The notes under the pieces were generated by a model, which saw only the letters and a list, made by a program, of their open reading frames with translations, was not told where the DNA came from and searched no databases. Below, one piece after another: positions 51,562 through 60,012 of a stretch of 64,000 bases of DNA (the stretch's first letter is position 1; the number at the start of each line of letters is the position of its first letter). Source of the stretch: CAZVRZ01 sp964629965 (GTDB lineage Bacteria; Chloroflexota; Anaerolineae; Anaerolineales; UBA4823); contig CAZVRZ010000008.1 of assembly GCA_964629965.1 (NCBI GenBank), forward strand, positions 1-64,000. Reading direction: 5' to 3'. Made by a program: the position numbers and the translations under genes.

Positions 51562-52091
51562 TTTGTTTCCATCTCTTCCAGGATGCTGTACAACAACTCT
51601 AACAAAACCGTTTTGACGGTCTCCTTACTGGTTGCCACGCAGGGCAACAACTTCACTTTCGGATCCAGGCGCAAAGCGATGCGCATATCATCGATATCCC
51701 AGGCATCATCCTTGTCTTGTTTGTTCGCCGCAACCACATAAGGAGTGGGGGCATAGGCTCGGAAGGTTTCCAATATGTTCCGCCCCTCCCTGAAGGTTTC
51801 AGGCCGAGTGCTATCTACCATCACGATAAAACCCAGCATTCCTTCAGACAGAATCTCCCACATAAAGTCAAATCGACGCTGGCCCGGAGTGCCAAACAAG
51901 TACAGTACCAGATTATCATCGACGGTAATGCGACCGAAATCCATAGCAACGGTGGTCGTGCTTTTCACCCTTTCCGCATCAGAGGATATCTTTCGTTCAG
52001 TGGACACCACATCAATTTCACTGACAGATTGAATAAATTCTGTTTTACCAGCGTTGAAAGGGCCTGTGACTACCATTTTTACAGTTTGCAT
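51558..52091 (-). CDS. MglA/CvnD-like small GTPase
   Basis: A 177-residue Ras-like GTPase. P-loop GPFNAGKT at residues 10-17, switch-I region with ERVKSTTTVAMDFG, G3 motif GTPGQ (67-71), G4 NKQD (123-126). It belongs to the bacterial group that works with DUF4388, Roadblock or V4R proteins. It starts 12 bp after the DUF4388 gene and ends overlapping the hydrolase gene. It probably acts as a signalling switch at the head of the operon. A Roadblock-type GAP protein is not seen in the window. Confidence 0.92.
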   Translation of the reverse strand: MQTVKMVVTGPFNAGKTEFIQSVSEIDVVSTERKISSDAERVKSTTTVAMDFGRITVDDNLVLYLFGTPGQRRFDFMWEILSEGMLGFIVMVDSTRPETFREGRNILETFRAYAPTPYVVAANKQDKDDAWDIDDMRIALRLDPKVKLLPCVATSKETVKTVLLELLYSILEEMETK

Positions 52092-52103
52092 AAGATCATA
52101 TCC

Positions 52104-52925
52104 CTATATAGAGCGAATTCTGCTGATAAGCCGGTTGATTAAGGACTTCTGCTCATCTTTGTCCACAGGCTGCGATGGCAACCTGCCAGGACCTTGAGGC
52201 GCCGGTGCGCCCTCGGCACGGATCAGTTCAACCAGTCCCGCTTGTAACAGGCTGTAAATGATCTTCCGGATTTCAAGATCGTTCTTCTTCGTGGCAGCAG
52301 CAATTTGACGAATAGTATTCTTCGGGTTGATATAAGAGACAACCTTCCATTCGTCCACGCTTAGATTCACATTCTTGATATTTGTTCCCGGCCGTTCGGT
52401 GAACTTCAGCGCCACATCCAGGCTGGGAAGCTCATCTTTCAGTTGTTCCAGTTCTTTCGACCGGCGAGTGCCATCAATAATAATGTTCTCCAGGTTCACC
52501 CGCACAGTGATCTTATCATCCGGCGGGAGCAAGCCATTCTCAAAACGGAACAAGCCCTCTACCCACGAAAACAGCTTATTCACAATATTGACAAAATGCG
52601 TCTGGAGACTTGCTAAAATATCTTGCTGACTGATATAACTGGCGTTGATCAATAGTAAGCCCAACTCTTTGTCACTGATGCTGCCGGCGCGTTGTTGGAT
52701 GGCTTTGTACTGTGCAGCCGTCAATTTGTTGGCTCTGTACAAAACTGCAGCCAGGTTGCTATCGTCTACACCGGTACGGGCATAGGCAACCTTACCCTCC
52801 CGAAACGAAACGTACACTCGCTCGGCTGCTCCTTCCACGATCAGCGTGCCGGTTTTCTGAGCGACGTTTATCAAGTTGAGCAATTGAGATATTGTAAAAT
52901 CGCGCAGATTACCTTTTAATGCCAT
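52104..52925 (-). CDS. DUF4388 protein
   Basis: A 273-residue protein. The N-terminal DUF4388 domain opens MALKGNLRDFTISQLLNLINVAQKTGTL and continues with VYVSFREGKVAYARTG. A middle part follows (LLINASYISQQDILASLQTH onward, to VEGLFRFENGLLPPDDKITV). The C-terminal winged-helix-like segment (NTIRQIAAATKKNDLEIRKIIYSLLQAGLVELI) lies before a Pro-rich tail. DUF4388 proteins commonly sit beside MglA-like GTPases and GAF kinases. First gene of the operon, behind a strong promoter at 52970-52998. Confidence 0.88.
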   Translation of the reverse strand: MALKGNLRDFTISQLLNLINVAQKTGTLIVEGAAERVYVSFREGKVAYARTGVDDSNLAAVLYRANKLTAAQYKAIQQRAGSISDKELGLLLINASYISQQDILASLQTHFVNIVNKLFSWVEGLFRFENGLLPPDDKITVRVNLENIIIDGTRRSKELEQLKDELPSLDVALKFTERPGTNIKNVNLSVDEWKVVSYINPKNTIRQIAAATKKNDLEIRKIIYSLLQAGLVELIRAEGAPAPQGPGRLPSQPVDKDEQKSLINRLISRIRSI

Positions 52926-53100
52926 ACTGGCCTCAGTAATTCCTTATGATTACCCGATTGAATGATGAAATTATACATGCAAGCAAGTTTAGCGTCAAAT
53001 ATTGATTCGCTCATTCCTGCTTGCAAAGCCCTGATAACCTTACAATGTTGTATAGAATGGGGCTTCTTTCATAGAAACAAGCACAATCCTGCACAATCTC
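52926..53100. other. divergent intergenic region between the regulatory and thiamine operons
   Basis: Contains the minus-strand operon promoter at 52970-52998. Between about 53000 and 53100 nothing else is recognised. Confidence 0.7.
52970..52998 (-). promoter_or_regulatory. promoter of the ten-gene regulatory operon
   Basis: Reverse strand TTGACG (52998-52993), 17-bp spacer, TATAAT (52975-52970), 45 bp upstream of the DUF4388 start codon. Confidence 0.85.
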
Positions 53101-53130
53101 TTGACAGATCGTTCCCGCTGCCTTTATACT
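53101..53130 (+). promoter_or_regulatory. promoter of the thiamine operon
   Basis: TTGACA (53101-53106), 18-bp spacer, TATACT (53125-53130), about 75 bp upstream of the TPP riboswitch. Confidence 0.82.
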
Positions 53131-53205
53131 GCACTACGAATAAACAGCACCTGTTCCGGCTAAAGAAAGCCTTTCATTAGACCGAATCGGCGCTCTCATA
53201 AACAA

Positions 53206-53305
53206 ATGCACGGGGAGCCTGGTTTGCCAGGCTGAGAGGAGGGCCGCATGCCCTCGACCCGCGAACCTGATCCGGATAATGCCGGCGGAGGGATAGCGTT
53301 GCAAG
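53206..53305 (+). promoter_or_regulatory. TPP (thiamine pyrophosphate) riboswitch
   Basis: THI-box landmarks in order: ACGGGGAGCC, GCCAGGCTGAGAGGA, GACCCGCGAACCTGATC, CGGATAATGCCGGCGGAGGGA. It precedes a thiamine pyrophosphokinase and thiamine transporter operon. TPP binding should shut the operon off through the hairpin at 53315-53339. Confidence 0.97.
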
Positions 53306-53314
53306 CCATCATTT

Positions 53315-53339
53315 CTCCTCCGGCAACGGAGGAGTTTTT
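53315..53339 (+). terminator. riboswitch terminator containing the ribosome site
   Basis: CTCCTCCG, loop GCAA, CGGAGGAG, then TTTTT directly before ATG 53340. The 3' arm is itself the Shine-Dalgarno sequence (GGAGGAG), so the hairpin can block both transcription and translation. Confidence 0.9.
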
Positions 53340-54008
53340 ATGCGCAGCATCATTTTTGCCAATGGTACATTGAAACGCCCCGAGGGGGTTCGTTCCTATC
53401 TTCAACCGGGAGATACGATCATTGCCGCAGATGGGGGCGCCCATCACTGCCAGCAATTGGACCTGAAGCCCGACTATATCATTGGCGACCTGGATTCGCT
53501 TGCCAGCGATGCCGTGAACCGGCTGGCAGAACAAGGCTCCCAGGTCATCCGTTACTCTTCCCGCAAAGATTTTACCGACCTGGAATTGGCTTTGCAATTT
53601 GCTGCCGGCTTGCCATCTGGCGAGATACTGGTTTTTGGCGCATTGGGCGATCGCTGGGATCAGACCCTCACCAACCTGTTGCTGCCCGCTGCACCGGCAT
53701 TCTCAAAAGCTTCCATCCGGCTGATCGATGATAACCAGGAAATCTGCCTGGTCAGCCCGGAACGCTCTCTTGCATTGAATGGGCAGCCAGGAGATACCGT
53801 CTCTCTGATCCCGGTAGGGGGCGATGCGTGCGACATTACCACCCAAGGGCTGGAATATCCTCTCAGGCAAGAAACGCTTTATTTCGGCGCCAGCCGCGGC
53901 GTGAGCAACGTCCTCCTGGCAGAGCAAGCCTACATCACCCTGGAAAAGGGCTTGCTCATTTGTACCCTGATCCATCACACGAACTCAACCGAAAGGAATG
54001 AACCATGA
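53340..54008 (+). CDS. thiamine pyrophosphokinase
   Basis: A 222-residue enzyme that converts thiamine to TPP. Family motifs: IAADGGAHH, DYIIGDLDSL, SSRKDFTDLELAL, and GALGDRWDQTLTNLLL. The C-terminal half has GDTVSLIPVGG and the typical SRGVSN segment. The start is set by GGAGGAG five bases upstream. The stop overlaps the next gene by 4 bp (ATGA). Regulated by the TPP riboswitch. Confidence 0.95.
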   Translation: MRSIIFANGTLKRPEGVRSYLQPGDTIIAADGGAHHCQQLDLKPDYIIGDLDSLASDAVNRLAEQGSQVIRYSSRKDFTDLELALQFAAGLPSGEILVFGALGDRWDQTLTNLLLPAAPAFSKASIRLIDDNQEICLVSPERSLALNGQPGDTVSLIPVGGDACDITTQGLEYPLRQETLYFGASRGVSNVLLAEQAYITLEKGLLICTLIHHTNSTERNEP

Positions 54009-55114
54009 TAAAGCACATTTTACTCATCACTTTCTGCTTGTTCATATTAACAGCTTGCCAGGCACCAGTTACACCGCCGGCCACCTCCTCGCCGCTTGAA
54101 ATAGCAACAGCAACTTCCGTCCCCGCCGGCCCAGCCACGCCGGGCAAGGCGGCTGCTTTAACCGTCATGACCCACGATTCGTTTGCCGTCTCAGAAGAAG
54201 TGATCGCGGCTTTTGAAAACGAATACCAGATCAAAGTGCAGTTCATTGCCCTCGGAGATACCGGCGCCGCCCTGAACAGCGCCATCCTGGCAAAAGGCAA
54301 GCCGCTGGCAGATGTATTCTACGGCATTGACAACACCTTCCTGAGCCGTGCCCTGGATGAAGGCATTTTTGAGGCTTACCATGCTCCTGCCCTGGCAGGT
54401 ATTCCTGCCGAGTTCAAACTCGATCCCCAAAACAGAGCCATCCCCATCGATTACGGTGATATCTGCCTGAACTATGATAAAGCTTATTTTGAAGAGCATC
54501 AGTTATCCCCGCCACAGACCCTGGAAGACCTGCTCAAGCCAGAGTACAAAGGCTTGCTGGTGGTGGAAGATCCCACGAAATCTTCGCCTGGGCTTGGTTT
54601 CCTGCTGGCTACTATTGGCCACTTTGGCGAAGACGGTTATCTGAACTTTTGGCAAGGCCTGGTTGCCAATGATCTGCGGGTTACCAACGATTGGGAAAGC
54701 GCTTACTATGGTGAGTTCACCCGCGCCGGGGGTGATCGCCCCATCGTTCTATCGTACAGTTCCAGCCCGCCTTTTGAAGTGATCTACGCCGAGCAGCCCA
54801 TGGATGAGCCGCCCACCGGCATCGTTGCCGGTGCGGGCGCCTGTTTCCGCCAGGTGGAGTTTGTTGGCATTCTCAAGGGCGCCGCCCACCGGGAGCAGGC
54901 AGAAAAATGGATCGACTTCATGCTCTCACGCACCTTTCAGGAAGATATGCCCCTGCAAATGTACGTTTTCCCGGTGAACCCCCAAGCCGTATTGGATGAA
55001 ACATTTGTCAAATACCTCACCCAGCCCCAAGAGCCTGCTTATGTCAGCTCTGCAGACATCGCCGCCAAACGGGAAGCCTGGCTGCAAGCCTGGGTGAACA
55101 CCGTTCTACGATGA
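54005..55114 (+). CDS. thiamine ABC transporter substrate-binding lipoprotein (ThiB-like)
   Basis: A 369-residue binding protein with a lipoprotein signal (LFILTACQAP) and a Thr/Pro/Ala-rich stalk. It resembles ThiB/TbpA: VMTHDSFAVSEEVIAAFENEY, IDNTFLSRALDEGIF, IPIDYGDICLNYDKAYF, ATIGHFGEDGYLNFW, and YSSSPPFEV. It lies between the TPP kinase and permease genes, with 4-bp overlaps on both sides, which supports thiamine or a thiamine phosphate as ligand. Confidence 0.92.
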   Translation: MIKHILLITFCLFILTACQAPVTPPATSSPLEIATATSVPAGPATPGKAAALTVMTHDSFAVSEEVIAAFENEYQIKVQFIALGDTGAALNSAILAKGKPLADVFYGIDNTFLSRALDEGIFEAYHAPALAGIPAEFKLDPQNRAIPIDYGDICLNYDKAYFEEHQLSPPQTLEDLLKPEYKGLLVVEDPTKSSPGLGFLLATIGHFGEDGYLNFWQGLVANDLRVTNDWESAYYGEFTRAGGDRPIVLSYSSSPPFEVIYAEQPMDEPPTGIVAGAGACFRQVEFVGILKGAAHREQAEKWIDFMLSRTFQEDMPLQMYVFPVNPQAVLDETFVKYLTQPQEPAYVSSADIAAKREAWLQAWVNTVLR

Positions 55115-56820
55115 CCATGCGCAAATTCCTGCTTGCTTTGGCGCTTTGGGCGCTCCCGCTTAGCTTTTTAGGGATATTCTTCTTTTATCCGCTAGGCGCC
55201 ATCCTGGCCTTCAGCTTTGCTCGTTCCCAAGGGAGTTGGCTGGCGACTCTGTGGCAGACCTTGACTTCGCCTGGCACCTTGCAGGTAGTGGGTTTTACCG
55301 TGGCGCAGGCCGCTCTGTCCACCTTGCTCACCCTGGTTCTTGGCATCCCTGGAGCCTATTTGCTGGCGCGCTACCATTTCCGAGGCAAAGCGCTGCTCAA
55401 AGCGCTGACCAGCATCCCTTTTGTCATGCCCACCCTGGTTGTGGCAGCCGCTTTCAATGCCCTGCTGGGCAGCCGCGGCTGGATCAACCTGGGGTTGATG
55501 GCTCTTTTCGATCTGTCCGCGCCTCCCATCCAATTCACCGGCACTCTGTGGGCCATCCTGATTGCCCATGTTTTCTACAACACCACCATCGTTCTGCGCA
55601 TGGTGGGCGACTTCTGGTCACACCTCGATCCTCGCCTGGAGCAAGCTGCCCGCCTGTTAGGCGCCAACCGCTGGCAAATCTGGCGCCAGGTGACCATCCC
55701 CTTGCTGGCGCCTGTGATCACCGCCGCGACCGTGTTAGTTTTTATCTTCGACTTCACCTCTTTTGGAGTGATCCTCATCCTGGGCGGGCCGCGCTTTGCT
55801 ACGCTGGAGGTTGAGATCTACTATCAAACGATCAGCCTGTTCAATTTGCCGGTCGCCGCCTCGCTCTCTATCCTGCAGCTCTTGCTTACCCTGGTCTTGA
55901 CCTGGACCTACAGCCGCTTGTCGGCTCGCGTTTCCAGGCCGGTTTCGCTTCGCCCGCAAAGCTTTGTGCAGCGTCCGCTGCAGCGCCGGCGCAGTCACCT
56001 GCCGGCTTACGGCCTGATCGCATGGTTGGTGATCTTCCTGACTGTGCCGCTGTTGGCGCTGGCAACGCGTTCTGTGATGCGCCTGGAACCGGAGCGTGGC
56101 CGGCGCACTGTTGACTCGCCCGGGTTCACCCTCGACTTTTATCGCGAGCTGAGCCTCAACCGGCGAGGCTCGATGTTTTACGCCCCACCCACCAGGGCAA
56201 TTGGGCTGTCGCTGGCCTATGCAGCCGCAACTGTTGCTTTTTCGCTGCTGATGGGACTGCCGGCGGCCCTGGCACTCTCTCGCCAGGATAGCACCGGCCT
56301 GAACCGCCTGCTAGACCCGCTGCTGATGCTGCCCCTGGGCACCTCCGCCGTCACCCTGGGCCTGGGATTCATCCTGGCGCTTGATACGCCGCCGCTCGAT
56401 CTGCGCGCCTCGCCGCTTTTAATTCCTCTCGCCCACACCCTGGTAGCACTGCCTTTTGTCATTCGCAGCCTGGCGCCGGCATTAGCCAGCATCCGGCCGC
56501 GCCTGCGCCAGGCCGCCGGCATGTTGGGCGCGAACCCATTTCAGGTAGTACGGCACGTCGACCTGCCGCTCATCGGGCGCGCCCTGTTCGTGTCTGCCAC
56601 TTTTGCCTTCACCATCTCTCTGGGTGAATTCGGCGCCACCGCCCTCATTGCGCGCCCCGAATACCCTACCATCCCGGTAGCAATCTACCGCTTTCTATCA
56701 CAGCCGGGTGCATTGAATTATGGCCAGGCCCTGGCCTTAAGCACCATCCTGATGATCGTTTGCGCGGCAGGTATGTTGCTGATCGAAAACATGCGCATCG
56801 CTGAGATCGGAGATTTTTAA
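55111..56820 (+). CDS. thiamine ABC transporter permease (ThiP-like)
   Basis: A 569-residue fused permease with two homologous transmembrane halves. EAA loops appear as LEQAARLLGANRWQIWRQVTIPLL (first half) and LRQAAGMLGANPFQVVRHVDLPLI (second half). The length and bipartite layout match ThiP. The start overlaps the binding-protein gene stop (ATGA), and the stop is 2 bp before the ATPase gene. Confidence 0.93.
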   Translation: MTMRKFLLALALWALPLSFLGIFFFYPLGAILAFSFARSQGSWLATLWQTLTSPGTLQVVGFTVAQAALSTLLTLVLGIPGAYLLARYHFRGKALLKALTSIPFVMPTLVVAAAFNALLGSRGWINLGLMALFDLSAPPIQFTGTLWAILIAHVFYNTTIVLRMVGDFWSHLDPRLEQAARLLGANRWQIWRQVTIPLLAPVITAATVLVFIFDFTSFGVILILGGPRFATLEVEIYYQTISLFNLPVAASLSILQLLLTLVLTWTYSRLSARVSRPVSLRPQSFVQRPLQRRRSHLPAYGLIAWLVIFLTVPLLALATRSVMRLEPERGRRTVDSPGFTLDFYRELSLNRRGSMFYAPPTRAIGLSLAYAAATVAFSLLMGLPAALALSRQDSTGLNRLLDPLLMLPLGTSAVTLGLGFILALDTPPLDLRASPLLIPLAHTLVALPFVIRSLAPALASIRPRLRQAAGMLGANPFQVVRHVDLPLIGRALFVSATFAFTISLGEFGATALIARPEYPTIPVAIYRFLSQPGALNYGQALALSTILMIVCAAGMLLIENMRIAEIGDF

Positions 56821-56822
56821 GT

Positions 56823-57860
56823 ATGGAAGGGTTGCAAATCCGCGACGTTTGTAAATCTTACCAGGATAAGATGATCCTGAAGAATGTATCCTTTGAGATC
56901 GAGCCGAATGAGATTGTGGCCTTGTTGGGGCCGTCTGGCTGTGGTAAATCCACCCTGCTCAATGTGATCGCCGGCCTCGAAACGCCCGACCAGGGTCATA
57001 TTTCTTGGGCAGGCCAATCTCTGCAAGGGGTTGCTCCCCACCAGCGTGGTTTCGGCTTGATGTTCCAGGATTTTGCGCTTTTTCCGCACATGAATGTCTT
57101 TGACAATGTGGCCTTCGGGTTACGGATGAAACAGATGCCCACGCAGGCAGTTCGAGAACGCGTCCACCACGTGCTGGACCTGGTGGGATTGACAGGTTTC
57201 GAAAAAAGAGACATCCACGCTCTTTCTGGCGGAGAAAGCCAGCGGGTGGCGCTGGCAAGATCGCTGGCGCCCGAGCCAGGCTTCTTAATGCTCGATGAGC
57301 CGCTCGGCTCGCTGGATCGCAACCTGCGCGAGCGCCTGGCAAATGATCTCCGCTCTGTTCTACGTCTTACGCGCCAGACTGCCTTGTACGTCACCCACGA
57401 TCACGAAGAAGCCTTTACCCTGGCAGATCGGATCGTCATCATGAATGCCGGGCAGATCGAACAGGCAGGTTCGCCCCAGGAAATTTTCCACCACCCGGCC
57501 AGTGTCTTTACGGCCCGTTTTTTGGGGTTGAACAATATCTTGCCAGGAATCGCCCATCAAACCCCAGATGGCCCTTATGCCGATACCGCCATCGGGAAAA
57601 TCCCCCTGCCGCGGCCGGCGCAAGGGAATATCACCATCTTACTGCGCCCCGATGCAATTCGGGTCAACCAGCCAGGCCTGTTCGAGTTGCAAGGGAATCT
57701 AAAAACCTGCACTTTCCGAGGGCTAACCTGCCGGGCTGTGATCCGCTTCGGTGAAACAGAGCTGCTCTTTGAACTTCCCCCTCACGCCAACCTGCCAGCC
57801 GAAGGCAATCCGATCCGCATCGGCTTTACTCCCAGCGAGGCTATCCAAATATTGGATTGA
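56823..57860 (+). CDS. thiamine ABC transporter ATPase (ThiQ-like)
   Basis: A 345-residue importer ATPase. Walker A is GPSGCGKST, Q-loop MFQDFALFPHMNVFDNVAFG, signature LSGGESQRVALARSL, Walker B FLMLDEPLGSLD, switch VTHDHEEAF. A C-terminal TOBE-like region (ITILLRPDAIRVNQPG) makes it longer than enterobacterial ThiQ. Last gene of the riboswitch-controlled operon. Confidence 0.93.
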   Translation: MEGLQIRDVCKSYQDKMILKNVSFEIEPNEIVALLGPSGCGKSTLLNVIAGLETPDQGHISWAGQSLQGVAPHQRGFGLMFQDFALFPHMNVFDNVAFGLRMKQMPTQAVRERVHHVLDLVGLTGFEKRDIHALSGGESQRVALARSLAPEPGFLMLDEPLGSLDRNLRERLANDLRSVLRLTRQTALYVTHDHEEAFTLADRIVIMNAGQIEQAGSPQEIFHHPASVFTARFLGLNNILPGIAHQTPDGPYADTAIGKIPLPRPAQGNITILLRPDAIRVNQPGLFELQGNLKTCTFRGLTCRAVIRFGETELLFELPPHANLPAEGNPIRIGFTPSEAIQILD

Positions 57861-57947
57861 CTTTGTACTATAATAAAGTGACTTGAACCCTGCGAAAATA
57901 AGTCAGTTACTCTTTATTTAAACCGGATCGGGCAACACAGCGGGAAC

Positions 57948-57976
57948 TTGCATGCCATCGCCAGCGTCTATATACT
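57948..57976 (+). promoter_or_regulatory. promoter of the duplicated lipoprotein gene
   Basis: TTGCAT (57948-57953), 17-bp spacer, TATACT (57971-57976), about 75 bp upstream of the start codon. Confidence 0.7.
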
Positions 57977-58051
57977 GAAAAGTGTGAAACCAGAATTTTC
58001 AGATCCGCCGGATCAGGTCATTCACATGCTTGCGAAAGAAGGAGACTTTCA

Positions 58052-59470
58052 GTGTCACGTAAAAACATATTACTCACCGTTATGATAATGCTTGGGGTTA
58101 TGGTCCTATCCGGCTGCGCCCCCGCGTTAGCCACCCAGCCAGCGCCCAGCGCCACGCCAGTGGCTCCCACCGCTACTGCCGAGCCGCTCCTCGCTGCACC
58201 TGCCGACAAGGCCTTGGAACCCGCCTCGGATTCAAGCGGAAATGCAGTTTCAGGAAGCGATGCAGCGCCCAAGGCAATCGAAGCCATGCGGACTTCGTTG
58301 GCAAAAGAGTTGAAAGTCTCCACCGAACAGATCATCCTGGTTTCAGTGGAAGAAGCGCAATGGCCTGATTCGTGCCTGGGGATTGCCCCAGCAGGGATGA
58401 TGTGCCTGGATGTGATCACCTCCGGATACCAGGTATTGTTCGATGCCCCCCAAGGATCGTATGAGTTTCGCACCCGCGAAGACATGGCGGAGTTCTCCCT
58501 ATCCCCTGCCGGCGCCCCGGGCAGCCAGGCAAGCGACCTGATCCATTGGGAACGCACTGGCGGGATTGCTGGCGTCTGCCAACGTCTGGCCGTCTCGCCC
58601 CAGGGCAGCTACCGCCTGGTGGATTGTAAAAGCGGAACGGTTATTCAGACCGGCGCCTTGCCTGCTGATTACTGGAACTACCTCACCAAATTGTCGGGAA
58701 GTTATTCTTCCTATGATTGGCAGCTGCCAGCGGCGGACCTGGCAGCCGATGCATTTGTCGATCGATACAGTTTTCACGGCACGGGTACGGTCCAACCAGG
58801 CGATCAAGAGACAGGCGACCTGAATGAATACCTGGCCAACCTGGTATCCAGCCTGGCCGATAACACCTCGCAGGCCATCGCCTCTATGCGCACTTCGTTG
58901 GCAAAAGAGTTGAATGTCTCCGCCGAGCAGATCGTCCTGGTCACAGTGGAAGAAGCGCAGTGGTCCGATTCGTGCCTGGGGATCGCTCCGGCAGGCATGA
59001 TGTGCCTGGATGTGATCACCCCCGGATACCGGGTGCTGTTCGATGCCCCCCAGGGGTCGTATGAGTTTCGCACCCGCGAAGATATGGCGCAATTCTCCCT
59101 ATCCCCTGCCGGCGCCCCGGGCAGCCAGGCAGCCGACCTGATCCATTGGGAACGCACTGGCGGGATTGCCGGCGCCTGCCAACGCCTGGCCGTCTCACCC
59201 CAGGGCAGCTACCGCCTGGTGGATTGTAAAAGCGGAATGGTGCTTCGGACCGGCGTCTTGACTGCCGATTACTGGACGTACCTCACCAAGTGGTCGGGAA
59301 AATATCCGGCCTACGACTGGCAGCTTCCGGCAGCAAACCTGGCAGCCGACGCGTTCACCGATCAATACAATTTTCATGGCTCCGGTACAGCTCAGCCAAC
59401 CGACCAGGAAAAACGCGAGCTGAATGATTACTTGGCCAATCTCTTTGACAACCTGATGAAAGAGGAATAA
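58052..59470 (+). CDS. lipoprotein with a near-identical internal duplication, unknown function
   Basis: A 472-residue predicted lipoprotein (MVLSGCAPALATQP) starting at GTG 58052, with GAAGGAG upstream. After a Pro/Thr-rich stalk, two ~195-residue copies follow (about 72-265 and 275-470). Each begins AMRTSLAKELxVSxEQI and holds EEAQWxDSCLGIAPAGMMCLDVIT, FDAPQGSYEFRTRED and LIHWERTGGIAGxCQRLAVS. The CLG...MCL cysteine pair plus the C in xCQRL and DCKSG are kept in both copies. No enzymatic motif recognised. The DNA copies are also nearly identical, pointing to a recent duplication. Confidence 0.8.
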   Translation: MSRKNILLTVMIMLGVMVLSGCAPALATQPAPSATPVAPTATAEPLLAAPADKALEPASDSSGNAVSGSDAAPKAIEAMRTSLAKELKVSTEQIILVSVEEAQWPDSCLGIAPAGMMCLDVITSGYQVLFDAPQGSYEFRTREDMAEFSLSPAGAPGSQASDLIHWERTGGIAGVCQRLAVSPQGSYRLVDCKSGTVIQTGALPADYWNYLTKLSGSYSSYDWQLPAADLAADAFVDRYSFHGTGTVQPGDQETGDLNEYLANLVSSLADNTSQAIASMRTSLAKELNVSAEQIVLVTVEEAQWSDSCLGIAPAGMMCLDVITPGYRVLFDAPQGSYEFRTREDMAQFSLSPAGAPGSQAADLIHWERTGGIAGACQRLAVSPQGSYRLVDCKSGMVLRTGVLTADYWTYLTKWSGKYPAYDWQLPAANLAADAFTDQYNFHGSGTAQPTDQEKRELNDYLANLFDNLMKEE

Positions 59471-59474
59471 GCCA

Positions 59475-59942
59475 ATCACCAGCGTCACCGTCATCAAGCG
59501 AGATTCGGCAGGCAGCGAAACCTGGCGCTACAGTGGAAGTATCCTATCCCGCTCTAAAGAAGGCGCAGTGTTGGAAGCCCGCTTCAACCGGCCCGACCTG
59601 CCCTTTCACGGCATCCTTCTGAAGCAAGGCGATCGTTTCGTAGAAACATTCTATACCGATCGCTGGTACAACATCTTTGAGATACACGATCGCGATGACG
59701 ATCATCTCAAAGGCTGGTACTGTAATATCGGCTGCCCGGCTGAAATTACGCCGGGCACCGTTTCGTATGTTGACCTGGAACTGGATCTGTTAGTTTTTCC
59801 GGACGGCAGGCAGTTTGTGCTGGATGAAGACGAATTTGCCGCCCTTGAGTTATCCCCCGAGATAAAAGAAAAAGCCCTTGCAGCGCTACGTCAACTGCAA
59901 GCCGAATTCAGAGCAGACCTTCGTATGAAGGCATCCCCATAA
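59475..59942 (+). CDS. DUF402 (FomD/Ntdp-like) protein with an atypical start
   Basis: About 155 residues. DUF402 motifs: DRWYNIFEIHD, LKGWYCNIGCPAEI, YVDLELDLLVFPDG and VLDEDEF, which form the metal/nucleotide site in Ntdp and FomD hydrolases. Homology clearly extends upstream of the first ATG/GTG-type codon at 59568 (VTVIKRDSAGSETWRYSG). The frame back to the stop at 59457-59459 has no ATG, GTG or TTG. AGAGGAA (59461-59467) followed after 7 nt by ATC (59475) suggests an ATC start or a sequence error in a former ATG. Confidence 0.75.
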   Translation: MTSVTVIKRDSAGSETWRYSGSILSRSKEGAVLEARFNRPDLPFHGILLKQGDRFVETFYTDRWYNIFEIHDRDDDHLKGWYCNIGCPAEITPGTVSYVDLELDLLVFPDGRQFVLDEDEFAALELSPEIKEKALAALRQLQAEFRADLRMKASP

Positions 59943-59981
59943 ATGGGGTTGTTGGGCCAGTCGTGCAGCCCAAACAACCCC
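59943..59981. terminator. strong inverted repeat between convergent genes
   Basis: GGGGTTGTTGGGC and GCCCAAACAACCCC around a 10-nt loop. The T-run on either side is poor. It probably ends transcription from either side, but is weak as a classical terminator. Confidence 0.5.
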
Positions 59982-60012
59982 AAAAGGATGTTTCTTTAGC
60001 TTAAATCGGTTT

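Noticed and set aside
57861..57925. Terminator after the thiamine operon
   Set aside because: AATAAAGTGACTT and AAGTCAGTTACTCTTTATT pair only partly and with a bulge; there is no convincing U-run hairpin.
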